Assembly: GCA_016704535.1 (NCBI GenBank)
Contig: JADIZZ010000026.1
Location: 1 to 24,104, forward strand
DNA from: Betaproteobacteria bacterium
Lineage (GTDB): Bacteria; Pseudomonadota; Gammaproteobacteria; Burkholderiales; Burkholderiaceae_C
Length of the DNA: 24,104 nucleotides
Reading direction: 5' to 3'
Shown: positions 16,591 to 24,104 of the stretch, piece after piece
Layout of the letters: every line of letters begins with the position of its first letter
Position numbering within the stretch: position 1 is the stretch's first letter
The notes under the pieces: generated by a model
Told to the model about the DNA's origin: nothing
Databases searched by the model: none
What the model saw: the letters and a program-made list of their open reading frames with translations, nothing else
Made by a program: the position numbers and the translations under genes

Positions 16591-17170
16591 ATGCGGGTGC
16601 TGCTTCTCTCGACCGCCATGGTGGCTTTCGCCGTAGAGTCCACCGGCATCGAGGCGGAGCGTACCGCCCAGCGAGCGTGACCGCCTGGAAGCGCAGTTCG
16701 CCGCCGAGCACGCGCGCTGCGCCGAGCGCTTTGCGGTCACGGCCTGCCAGGACGAAGTGCAAGAGAGGCGGCGCGCCGCACTCGGGGGCCCGCGTGCCCG
16801 TGCCCTGGCGCTCGACGATGCCGAGCGCCGTCGCCGTGCCGCGGAGCGACGCGACGCGTTGGCGCAGAAACAGCGCCGCGCCATGGAGAGGCCGGCGTCA
16901 GCCTCGGTCGCAGCCCAGGTGGCATCGGCGTCGGTGGCCGCGCCTTCGCCGGCGCGGGTGTTGCCAGACGACACGGCAGCATCGCACTCGCTCGCCGCGT
17001 CGGCTGCGGCAGCGGCCGCGGGGCAGCGTGCGGCCGCGGCGCGCGCGCGGCAGGCGGCGATACAGGCCGATCGGGCGCGCGTCGAAGCACGTCAGGCAGA
17101 GCGCGCGCGGCAAGGCAAGGGGGCGACGCCGTTGCCGGTGCCCGCGGCGTCGCGCGCCGGGGCTCAATGA
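16591..17170 (+). CDS. small secreted Ala/Arg-rich protein of unknown function (one frameshift)
   Basis: ATG 16591 starts a signal-peptide-like stretch (MRVLLLSTAMVAFAVES) that then hits TGA at 16678. A +1 change of frame near 16650-16675 continues as ERDRLEAQFAAEHARCAERFAVTACQDEVQERRR and stays open to the TGA at 17168-17170. The joined protein would be about 190 residues. It has a signal peptide, two cysteines in HARCAERFAVTACQDEV, a highly charged heptad-like helix (LDDAERRRRAAERRDALAQKQRRAMER), an Ala/Ser/Pro linker and an Arg/Gln-rich tail. I recall similar periplasmic hypothetical proteins in Burkholderiales, so I think the gene is real and the frameshift probably an error. No function can be assigned. 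It follows zapE by 60 bases and converges with the PP2C gene. Confidence 0.68.
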
Positions 17171-17183
17171 AGCGGCAATGGGG

Positions 17184-17200
17184 GCCGATGCGTCATCGGC
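17184..17200. terminator. possible bidirectional hairpin between convergent genes
   Basis: GCCGATG, loop CGT, CATCGGC form a perfect 7-bp stem in the 39-base gap between the secreted-protein gene and the convergent PP2C gene. There is no T-run on either side, so terminator function is only suggested by location. Confidence 0.3.
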
Positions 17201-17209
17201 GCCGCAGCT

Positions 17210-17977
17210 TCAGCGCAGCGGGTCGATGCGGGCCAACGCCAACGACAGGTTGTCGCCACCGCCGCGAGCCCGCTGCCGGGCCTTGCCGATCAGCATCTCG
17301 CTGGCCTCGCGTGGCGGCAGCGCGTGCAGGATGGCGCCGATTTCCTTCGGGCTGAAGTAGTGCCACAGGCCGTCGCTGCAGGCCAGCATGGTGTCGCCGT
17401 AATCCAGCTTGTCGATGTGCCACAGCGCCACGGGCGGGTCGGCATGGGTGCCCAGGCAGCCCGTCAGTGGGTTGCTTTGCGGGTGCGTGTTGGCAGCCTC
17501 TTCGCTGATCTTCCTTCGTCCACCAGACGCTGAACGAAGGAATGGTCGACGGTGCGGCGCATCATCTCGGCGCCGCGGAAATGGTAGACGCGTGAATCAC
17601 CGGCATGCACCACGTCGCAGGTGAGCGTGGGCGAGACGACAAAGCCCGCTACCGTGCTGTGCGGCTCCTCTTCCGAGGTAATCGCCGTCAGCTTGATCAT
17701 CAGATGCGATTCCAGCACCACCTGTCGCAGCATCTCGGCTGCGGCGTCCTGCAGCGGCACGTAGCGCTCGAAGATCTGGCGGCCGGTCAGCAGCACCTGA
17801 TCTGCGGCCTTGCGGCCACCGCTCTTGCCACCCATGCCATCGGCCACCAGCGCCAGTACCGAACCACTGGTGCGCGGATGCGCGATGACCTCGACCTGAT
17901 CCTGCTGGTAAGCGCGGTCGCCGCGATGCAGCCCCGTGGCGGCACTGGAAGCGGAAAGAGGGCGCGGTGACGAGCAT
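17210..17977 (-). CDS. PP2C-family serine/threonine protein phosphatase (frameshifted)
   Basis: This metal-dependent phosphatase of the PP2C/Stp type would remove phosphate from Ser/Thr residues in the cytoplasm. All main motifs are visible: RGDRAYQQDQVEV (first metal Asp), LALVADGMGGKSGG, VVHAGDSRVYHFRG, LACSDGLWHYFSP and the metal-binding GGGDNLSLALARID near the end. The sequence MLRQVVLESHLMIKLTAITSEEEPHSTVAGF is also typical. The frame breaks near 17510: GRSAKRLPT should continue as KISEEAANTHPQSNPLTGCLGTHADPPVALWHID. It also breaks near 17947, after MLVTAPSFRF. I place the start at ATG 17977; an in-frame GTG at 18042 would add an unlike N-terminus and overlap the divergent gene. The joined length is about 255 residues. 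It is divergent from the DUF465 gene with a 43-base gap. No kinase partner is visible. Confidence 0.88.
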
Positions 17978-17984
17978 GCACCGG

Positions 17985-17992
17985 AATATAAA
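17985..17992. promoter_or_regulatory. AT-rich -10 candidates between PP2C and DUF465 genes
   Basis: In the 43-base divergent gap, AATATAAA is the only AT-rich spot. Read on the plus strand it gives TATAAA (17987-17992), about 29 bases before the DUF465 ATG. Read on the minus strand it gives TATATT (17985-17990), very close to the PP2C ATG. The plus-strand reading is more plausible. Confidence 0.3.
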
Positions 17993-18020
17993 CTCGGGCA
18001 CAGACCGCCACCGTGCAGCA

Positions 18021-18224
18021 ATGGACGAGAACCTGCATTCACCGCAGCGCCGCCTGATCGAGTTGCGCATGGAACACGCCGACCTGGACGACCTCATCGA
18101 CCGCAACCCGCTCGACCGCGGCAGCGATGACCTCACGCTGCGCCGGCTGAAGAAGCGCCGGCTGCTGCTGCGCGACCAGATCGCGCAGCTGGAGTCGCAG
18201 ATCGACCCGCCCGAGCCCGCGTGA
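18021..18224 (+). CDS. YdcH family (DUF465) small coiled-coil protein
   Basis: The 67-residue protein MDENLHSPQRRLIELRMEHADLDDLIDRN... has the family layout. Two short helices (HRxLIxxLxxEHxxLDxxID-like, then LRRLKKRRLLLRDQIAQLESQI) are predicted to form a helical hairpin. The HADLDDLID and LKKRRLLLRDQI segments are the most typical. The function of the family is unknown. I start at ATG 18021; the frame is open 18 codons further upstream but that stretch lies in the promoter gap. The stop overlaps the GTG start of the helicase gene (GTGA), so the pair is coupled. Confidence 0.87.
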   Translation: MDENLHSPQRRLIELRMEHADLDDLIDRNPLDRGSDDLTLRRLKKRRLLLRDQIAQLESQIDPPEPA

Positions 18225-20186
18225 GCGGCGATCTCGTCGCTGCCGTTGCCCGGGCTTTCGCTGAGGGATGGGCCGCTCGCCGAACATGAACCGGGCTTCA
18301 GCCCGCGCCCGCAGCAGGACCTGATGGCCGAGCGCATCGCGCAGGCGCTGCAGACCCGTGGCACGCTGGTGGCCGAGGCCGGCACCGGTGTCGGCAAGAC
18401 CTTCGCCTACCTCGTGCCACTGCTGCTGTCGGGCCAGCGTGCGCTCGTCAGCACCGCGACGAAGAGCCTGCAGGACCAGCTCTTTCTGCGTGACCTGCCG
18501 CGCCTGGCCGACGCGCTGCGCGTGCCGGCGCGGCTGGCGTTGCTGAAGGGCCGCGCCAGCTACCTGTGCCGATGGCGGCTGCAGCAGGCACAGACGGGCG
18601 GCCAATTGCCCGACCGCTTCGCGCTGCGGGCGCTGAACCGCGTTGCGCTGTGGGCGCAGGGCACGCACAGTGGCGACATCGCCGAGATCGAAGGTCTGGA
18701 CGAGCGCTCGCCGGTCATCCCGCTGGTGACCTCGACACGCGAGAACTGCCTGGGCGCCGAATGCCCCGAGTTCCGCAACTGCCACGTGATGCAGGCGCGA
18801 CGCGAGGCCATGGCGGCGGATCTCGTGGTCGTCAACCACCACCTCTTCTTCGCCGACATGGCGCTGCGCGACAGCGGCGTGGCCGAACTCCTGCCGACGG
18901 TGGATGCGGCCGTCTTCGACGAAGCGCACCAGCTCGTCGAGGCGGGCGTGCAGTTCCTCGGCACGACCCTGGCCACCGGGGTGGCGCTGGAGCTGGGCCG
19001 CGACCTGTTGGCGCTGGGCCTGCAGCATGCCCGCGGCCTGGAGCCCTGGTCCGACCTGCAGGCGGCACTCGAGCGCGCCACGCGTGAGCTGCGGCTGTCC
19101 GCCGCCGGTCCGCTGCGCGAGGTGCGCGGGACGCTCAAGCTGCGCTGGGAAGAGCGCTCGCAGGAACTCGCCGCACCGCTGCAGGTGCTGGCCAAGCGGC
19201 GCGTGCAGCGGCTGACGCCGCTGCACGCGTGGCCGAGGCCGCGCCCGACTTTCCCCGGCTCGAGCAGCGCGCACGCAGCCTGGCGCTGCTGGCCGGGCGC
19301 TTCGTGCGGGACGCGCCGACTGATCAGGTGCGTTGGATCGACCTCACGCCGCAGCAGGCGAGGCTGGTCGAGTCGCCGCTGGATATCCGCGAGATGCTGA
19401 CGCAGCAGCGGGAGGCATCGCCGAAAGCCTGGATCTTCACCTCGGCCACGCTGGGCGACGACGACGCGTTGTCGTGGTTCACCGCAAGCACGGGCCTGGA
19501 AGATGCCGAGCGGCTGCGTGTCGGCAGCCCCTTCGACTACCCGTCGCATGCCCGTGTCTGGGTGCCGACAGAGCTGCCGCTACCCAACGCCGTCGGCCAC
19601 CCGGCGGCGGTGGGTGCGCTGGCAGCGCGGTGTGCCGCCGCCTTGGGCGGCCGCACCTTCGTGCTGACGACCACCCTTCGGGTGCTGCCGCTGGTGGCCG
19701 AGGCGCTGCAGGCGCAGGCTGCCGCGCTGGGCCGCGAGCTCACGGTGCTGGTGCAGGGGCGGCAAGCCGCGTCGCGCGCTGCTGCAGCGTTACGGCGACG
19801 GCCGTGGCTGCGTGCTGGTGGGCTCGGCCAGCTTCTGGGAAGGCATCGACATGCCGGGGGATGCCCTGCAGTGCGTGCTCATCGACAAGCTGCCCTTCCC
19901 GCCACCCAACGATCCGCTGGTCGAGGCGCGTGTTCGCCAGCTTCGTGCGCAGGGCCGCAACCCGTTCGACGCCTACTTCGTCGCGGAGGCCGCGATCTCG
20001 CTGAAACAGGGTGCCGGGCGGCTGATCCGCACCGAGACCGACCGCGGTCTGCTCGTGATCTGCGATCCGCGTGTGCAGAAGATGGGCTATGGCAAGCGGC
20101 TGCTGGCGGCGCTGCCGCCGATGGGGTCTATTGCCGATGAGCCCGCGGCGGTGGACTGGCTGGCCATGCTGGCCAAAGGTCACTGA
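18221..20186 (+). CDS. DinG/YoaA-type ATP-dependent DNA helicase (frameshifted)
   Basis: This is an XPD-like superfamily 2 helicase with an iron-sulfur cluster, 5'-3' polarity and a role in resolving R-loops or damaged replication structures. From GTG 18221 it reads MSGDLVAAVARAFAEG, then FSPRPQQDLMAERIAQAL. Walker A is AEAGTGVGKT. The cluster cysteines are in GRASYLC and RENCLGAECPEFRNC, and the DEAH box is VFDEAHQLVEAG. It continues through WIFTSATLGDD, VLVGSASFWEGIDMPG and motif VI QGAGRLIRTETDRG, ending at TGA 20184-20186 (about 650 residues). The frame breaks near 18265, 19228 and 19770; each side matches the family without a gap, so I infer sequence errors. It is closer to YoaA or the short DinG forms than to E. 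coli DinG (716). bamD converges from the other side, 60 bases away. Confidence 0.9.
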
Positions 20187-20246
20187 TCGACTCGGCGGCC
20201 ATATGCCTTGCGGTGGGAGCGCGCCGGGAAGGCCAGGGCTGTCACC

Positions 20247-21052
20247 TCACCAAAACTTCCACCATGGCTTGGCGCGTTCCCGGCCACGCCTGGGCCGCCC
20301 AGAAAGGTGCTGTTGGGGAAATTCTGTCGCAGCACGCGCGGCGTCGTCGCGGGGGGTCAAGGCCAGCTTGTCGTAGCTTTCGACCATGATGTGCAGCGCT
20401 TTCTGCCGCCGGCGACTGCGGGTACTCGGCCACAGCGGCCTGCGTCGAGCGCTGCGGCGACGTAGGCGCCCCGCCGGGAAGTAGCGGGCGACGTGCACTT
20501 CGTAGGCGGCCAGCGCATTGACGATGTGGTTCATGCGCAGCCATGCGTCGGGCGCATAGCGCGACTGCGGGAACTGGTCCACCAACTGCTTGAAGGCTTG
20601 CCAAGCCTCACGCGCGGCCTGCTGATCGCGCTCGGCGACGTCCTGGCCGAAGGCGGTGCCGAAGAGCCCCAGGTTGTCGATGAAGTTGATCACTCCGCGC
20701 AGATAGAGCGCGTAATCCAATGCCGGGCTGGAAGGATTCAGCTTGATGAAGCGGTCCACCGCAGTCAGCGCGGCCGCGCGTTCGCCGCCGCGCCAGTTCA
20801 GGTAGGCGGTGTCGAGCAAGGGCCTGCTGCGCCAGCAGCGAACCGGCGGCCAGGCTCTCGACGCGTTCCAGCGATTTGATCGCGCGCGCTCGTAACTGCC
20901 CGACTCCATGTCCTCGCGGGCCTCTTTGGTACAATCGCTCCGCGCTGGTCTCGGGAGATTCGTCCTTGCTGGCGTCGACCCGCAACCCGCCAACTGCAGC
21001 GTCGCGGCGAGCAGCCCACCAGCGCAGCGCGCCATAACAGGGTCACAGTCAT
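20247..21052 (-). CDS. bamD: outer membrane assembly lipoprotein BamD (many frameshifts)
   Basis: BamD (ComL/YfiO) is the essential TPR-like lipoprotein of the BAM complex that inserts beta-barrels into the outer membrane. Reading across frames from 21052 gives MTVTLLWRAALVG, LLAATLQLAGCG (lipobox LAGC) and VDASKDESPETSAERLY. Next come EAREDMESGSYERA and AIKSLERVESLAAGSLLAQQA. A clean block LLDTAYLNWRGGERAAALTAVDRF...AFKQLVDQFPQSRYAPDA follows, then ALAAYEVHVARY, AVAEYPQSPAAE, ALHIMVESYDKL, LRQNFPNSTFLGGPGVAG and the family-typical end KPWWKFW. About eight one-base shifts are needed, mostly between 20,290 and 20,470 and between 20,820 and 21,040. Since the gene is essential, these are almost surely sequence errors. 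It is divergent from the pseudouridine synthase gene; RluD/BamD divergence is common in Proteobacteria. Confidence 0.9.
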
Positions 21053-21084
21053 CGGGAAAGGTGCCGGTCGTGCAAGAGGCGCCG

Positions 21085-21090
21085 ATTATG
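21085..21090 (-). promoter_or_regulatory. candidate -10 box of bamD
   Basis: Minus-strand CATAAT (plus strand ATTATG) in the 55-base gap between bamD and the divergent pseudouridine synthase gene matches the -10 consensus at five of six positions. It would give a leader of about 26 bases before bamD. No clear -35 is visible, and this stretch has sequence errors nearby. Confidence 0.3.
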
Positions 21091-21107
21091 GGAGCCCCTC
21101 TCGGCCG

Positions 21108-22050
21108 ATGCCCGAAGGCGAAGAGCCCGGTACCGCACCCGGTGAACCCGTTCCCGAGGTGCGCAGCACGGTCGTCGGCACGGTGCTTCATGGCCAGCGT
21201 CTGGACAAGGTGCTGGTCGGAATGGCGCCTTCGAGTTCTCGCGCAGCCACCTCCAGCACCTGCGGAACACGGACACGCGCAGCTCGACGGCGTCACCGCC
21301 ACGGTAGCGTCCGGCGCGTGCGCGCTGGCCAGCGGCTGCGATTGGAGCTGGTGCCAACCGACGAAAGTCGCGCCTTCCGACCCGCAGCCGATGGTGCTGG
21401 ACATCCTGTTCGAGGACGAGCACCTGCTTGTGCTGAACAAGCCCGCCGGCCTCGTTGAGCACCCGGCGCCGGGCAATTGGTCGGGCACCCTGCTCAACGG
21501 CCTGCTTGGCCCACCACGCTGGCGCCGGCGACGTTGCCCCGGGCCGGCATCGTGCACCGGCTCGACAAGGACACTGGCGTGATGATGGTCGGCAAGACGC
21601 TGCCGGCCGTGACCACGCTGGTGCGCGACATCGCGGCTCTGCGACGTGCATCGACGCTACCTTCCGCGCTGGTCCACGGGGCGGCCGGTGCAGTCCTGGT
21701 TCAGCATCCAGGCGCCCATCGCCGCGACCCGGCCGTGCGCGTGCGTACGGGCCGTGGTGGCGGGGGGGCATGGCGCGCACCGACGTGCGGTGCCTCGCAT
21801 GAACGCCTGGCATCGCCGCGCCTTGGGCTGCACGCTGCACACCGGCCGCACGCGCACCAGATCCGCGTCCATCTGGCTTCGAAGGGCCACCCGCTGGTGG
21901 CCGATGCGCTTTCACGGCGCAGGCAAGGCGGCGCTGGGCATGACGCGGCAGGCGCTGCACGCCACCGAGTTGAAGCTGGCCCACCCGGTCAGCCGCGTGC
22001 CGCTGGCCTTCGCCTGCCCGCCGCCGGCCGATTTCCAGGCCGCCTGGCAA
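21108..22050 (+). CDS. rluD: 23S rRNA pseudouridine synthase RluD-type (many frameshifts)
   Basis: RluD converts uridines 1911, 1915 and 1917 of helix 69 in 23S rRNA to pseudouridine. Reading across frames from ATG 21108 gives an acidic leader, then an S4-like start GQRLDKVLVGMAP. Further pieces are HAQLDGVTATVAS and VRAGQRLRLELVPTDESRAF, then PMVLDILFEDEHLLVLNKPAGLVEHPAPGN. The catalytic motif IVHRLDKDTGVMMVGKT (Asp of RLDKDT) follows, then LHTGRTHQIRVHLASKGHPLVAD, ALHATELKLAHPVS and PPPADFQAAWQQVCG. At least six indels interrupt it, spread over the whole gene. The end is set only by homology, near 22,050; no clear stop can be assigned. RluD and RluC share these motifs; the divergent bamD neighbour favours RluD. 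Confidence 0.83.
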
Positions 22051-22308
22051 CAGGTGTGTGGCGCGGGCCGTGTTTCCGGGCGTCGGCGCACGGGTTACAC
22101 TCCAGCGTTCAAATCGCAGCGCCGGCCGCATCGCCACCCGCGTGGCCGCGCCTGTTCGGGGACGAGCCGTCTGGCTCCTGTCCTGGTCTTTTTCGGCCAC
22201 GCCGCACCGGGTCCAGCCCGCGCCGGGAAAGCTCTCGCGCGTTGTCCCGAACCTTCGGATGAATACCAGGCCATCGCCGAGACGGTGGCTGCACACCAAG
22301 CGCAGGCC
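22051..22308 (+). other. unassigned stretch between rluD and scpB
   Basis: About 260 bases with no gene I can name. One frame stays open through it and directly into scpB (reading PSDEYQAIAETVAAHQAQA just before the ATG at 22309), so scpB may have an N-terminal extension. The rluD 3' end must also lie near its start. Frame errors on both sides make the boundaries unreadable. Confidence 0.4.
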
Positions 22309-22935
22309 ATGAACACAGCTGAGGCCAAACGGGTCCTCGAAACGGCGTTGATATGCGCCACGGCGCCGCTGCCGCTGCCGGAAATGCGCGCGCTCTTCGA
22401 CGGCGAGGTCGGCAACGACACGCCAGGCTCGGCTGCTCGATGAACTCGTCGGCGACTGGCAGGACCGCGGCGTCGAACTGGTGGCGCTGGTCAGCGGCTT
22501 GGCTGGCGCTTCCAGAGCCGCCCCGAGCTGCGCTCCCTTCCTCGACCCGCCTGCACCGGAGAAGCCGCCGAAGTATCTGCGTGCCCGCGATGGAGACGCT
22601 GGCCATCGTCGCCTACCGCCAGCCGGTGACGCGCGGCGACATCGAGATTAACCCCGCGGTGTCACGGTCAGCAGCCAGATCGTCAAGCAGCTGGAAGATT
22701 CGCGGCTGGATCGACGCCATCGGCCACCGCGAGGCGCCAGGCCGACTGGCGCTCTACGCCACGACGCGGCAGTGCGTCGACGATCCCGGGCCTGGCTGTT
22801 CTTTATCAGCTGCCGCCGATCGACGGCACGGCAGAGGCCGCGCGCGCTGCCGACGCGCGGGCACGCGCTTCAAGGTGCGCCGCCCTGCTGGACGACGGCC
22901 AGGGCAGGCGCGCCGCCGGAGGCGGAAGCCGTTGA
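22309..22935 (+). CDS. scpB: segregation and condensation protein ScpB (frameshifted)
   Basis: ScpB is the winged-helix (kite) subunit of the SMC-ScpAB condensin that organises the chromosome. ATG 22309 gives MNTAEAKRVLETALICATAPLPLPEMRALFD, the first winged helix. In shifted frames follow LLDELVGDWQDRGVELVALVSG and LDRLHPEKPPKYLR. The diagnostic METLAIVAYRQPVTRGDIE and GWIDAIGHREAPGRLALYATT of the second winged helix come next, then LPPIDGTAEAARAAD. At least five indels are needed (around 22,430, 22,495, 22,530-22,560, 22,650-22,690 and 22,780-22,800). The given end is one possible TGA (22933-22935). In another frame the text continues as PPEAEAVETLPAT-like, an Ala/Pro/Glu tail that could run to about 23,064. 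The core identity is secure, the end is not. Confidence 0.85.
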
Positions 22936-23604
22936 GACGTGCCGGCGACCGCCGATCGAGCTCACGCACCGGCTGACCCGGCGCTCAAAGCGGCTGAGCC
23001 ACCGCCGCACCTCTTCCGACGCTGCGCCCCCGCCGCCGCCGATGCCCCGCCGACGAGGCCGTAGCCCTTTCCCACCACCAGCGCGTCGAATCCCCCGCAT
23101 ACACACCGCCCTCACCGAGGTCCCCTGCCGCCGATGCGGGCGTCAGTGACGTCCCGGCCGACAAGCCCAGCCCCGCCGCGCCGCTTCCCGCGGGTCAAAG
23201 CCGCCGCCGACGCGGGTCGGCACGCGGGGCGCAGTGGCGGGAGCTGGCGGTGGCCGGGGACGGCCTGCGCCGCCCGGTGGCTGACCCGCCGGCTCCCGTG
23301 GCACCGCCGCCGCGCCGGTGGGGGCGCATGTCTCGCCGGCCGCAGCCTGCGGGCGGTGGCTGCGTTCACCGCAACCGGCGACGCCTGGGGTGAGGCGGCG
23401 ATGCCAACGGCGGGGCGGCTGAACCGGGCGCTGCGCCACGGCGGGCGACGAAAAATCCACCGGCGGGCGCAGGGTTGCAACTGCCGCCGGGGTCGCCGTG
23501 GTGGTGCGCGCGATGCCCTGCGGTGACAGCTGGCTCCCGAACTCGGGGCCGAGGGGCGAGGCCCGGGTCGGCGCCGATGCGCCGGCCGCGCCCGACCCTC
23601 GCCG
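22936..23604 (+). other. low-complexity Pro/Ala/Arg-coding GC-rich stretch, scpB tail to rluB N-terminal extension
   Basis: About 670 bases of very GC-rich, repetitive composition (CCG/GCC/CGC-rich). Every frame gives biased protein, and none holds a recognisable domain. By position it should encode the C-terminal tail of ScpB and the long disordered N-terminal extension that many Burkholderiales RluB proteins carry. Frequent indels make the true frame unreadable. Open frames on both strands here are composition artefacts. Confidence 0.5.
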
Positions 23605-24104
23605 CCGGTGGTGGACGAGGTGTTCGCGCAGGTGCTGTCGGGCGAGTTCGACGTCGAGCCCGCCGCCGCGCCCGACGCCGCCGAGACCGAGGCCGAGACG
23701 CCGGAGGCTGCGGCCCGGCGCGTGCTGGCCCCGGACGTGGACGCGCCGGCGTTGCGCATAAGCAGCTGGCGGCAGGCCGGCGTCGGCTCGCGGCGCGACA
23801 TGGAGGCGATGATCACCGACGGCCGCATCACCGTGAACGGCGAACCGGCGCACATCGGCCAGCGCATCTCCTTCGGCGACCGCATCGCGCTCGACGGCAA
23901 GCCGGTGCGCTACCGCATCGCCTCGTTCCGCCGCGTGTCATCGCTTCACCACAAGCCCGCCTTCGCGAGGGCCGTCACGCACGACGACCCGCAGCCCCGG
24001 CCTGATCAGGTTCCCGCTGCCGGCCGCGGCTGCACCAGGGCAAAGCGGCAGTCGGTGGGGCGGCTGGACATCAACACCGAAGGCCTGCTGCTGTTCACGA
24101 CCTC
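23605..24104 (+). CDS. rluB: 23S rRNA pseudouridine(2605) synthase RluB (3'-truncated by window end; 5' end unresolved)
   Basis: RluB makes pseudouridine 2605 in 23S rRNA. The frame is open from PVVDEVFAQVLSGEFDVEP (23605) to the window end. It gives the acidic linker AETEAETPEAAARRVLAPDVDAP, then the S4 domain SSWRQAGVGSRRDMEAMITDGRITVNGEPAHIGQRISFGDRI. After that come THDDPQP and the catalytic QSVGRLDINTEGLLLFT with Asp in RLD. The core is damaged: LRISSWRQAG should resemble LQKVLAQAG, and RIASFRRVSSLHHKPAFARAV and RPDQVPAAGRGCTRAKR are scrambled compared with the family. This suggests compensating indels rather than real substitutions. The true start lies upstream in the low-complexity stretch. 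The scpB-rluB order is common in Proteobacteria. Confidence 0.87.

Noticed and set aside
17967..18020. 18-codon upstream extension of the DUF465 gene
   Set aside because: It overlaps the divergent PP2C start and the AT-rich promoter spot, and family members start near MDENLH.
20247..21052. bamD as a true pseudogene
   Set aside because: Every family segment is present in order, only the frame changes. The gene is essential in Proteobacteria and neighbouring genes show the same defect, so sequence error is simpler.
23112..23900. minus-strand ORFs in the right-hand low-complexity region
   Set aside because: Ser/Arg/Pro-rich products without domains, opposite the recognisable RluB S4 domain; composition artefact.

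Overview
The window is GC-rich and reads as a chromosomal housekeeping segment of a betaproteobacterium. The best fit is order Burkholderiales, in the Rubrivivax/Leptothrix/Ideonella/Roseateles neighbourhood. That placement rests on protein character, the clpX-lon order, the etfBA - acyl-CoA dehydrogenase cluster, a Cys-rich small protein family I remember only from this order, and a GC-rich dispersed repeat of a type seen there. I see no phage, IS, CRISPR or toxin cargo.

Layout. 1-1137: 3' part of clpX, with several frameshifts. 1176-3644: lon behind a sigma32-like promoter. 3663-4150: a tRNA cluster, Gly(GCC), Cys(GCA), Leu(UAA), with a stringent-type promoter and two conspicuous hairpins in its spacers. 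4177-8768: etfB and etfA, an intrinsic terminator, a long-form acyl-CoA dehydrogenase and an overlapping nitronate-monooxygenase-family gene; two palindromic operator-like sites precede etfB. 8851-9156 (minus): a small Cys-rich protein. 9416-15350: the 2-oxoglutarate dehydrogenase operon sucA-sucB-[SMR exporter]-lpdA. 15358-16530: a dispersed repeat running into zapE. 16591-18224: a small secreted Ala/Arg-rich protein, a PP2C phosphatase (minus) and a YdcH/DUF465 protein. 18221-24104: a DinG-type helicase, bamD (minus), an RluD-type pseudouridine synthase, scpB and the start of rluB.

How the genes work together. ETF accepts electrons from acyl-CoA dehydrogenases such as the one encoded just downstream. 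SucA/SucB/LpdA form the TCA-cycle 2-oxoglutarate dehydrogenase complex. ClpX and Lon are the ATP-dependent proteolysis module. The right end carries envelope (BamD), chromosome (ScpB, DinG) and ribosome-modification (RluD, RluB) genes.

Quality warning. From about 430 to 16,600 the reading frames are clean. Outside that block nearly every gene is broken by single-base indels, and the breaks become denser towards the right end. Because the broken genes are typically essential or conserved (clpX, bamD, scpB, rluB), I read this as uncorrected sequence at contig ends, not decay. Gene boundaries after about 20,200 are approximate.

I did not find a convincing new biological system. The best leads are the Gdx/SugE-type exporter inside the 2-oxoglutarate dehydrogenase operon, the double operator before etfBA, and the repeat that supplies the 5' end of zapE.
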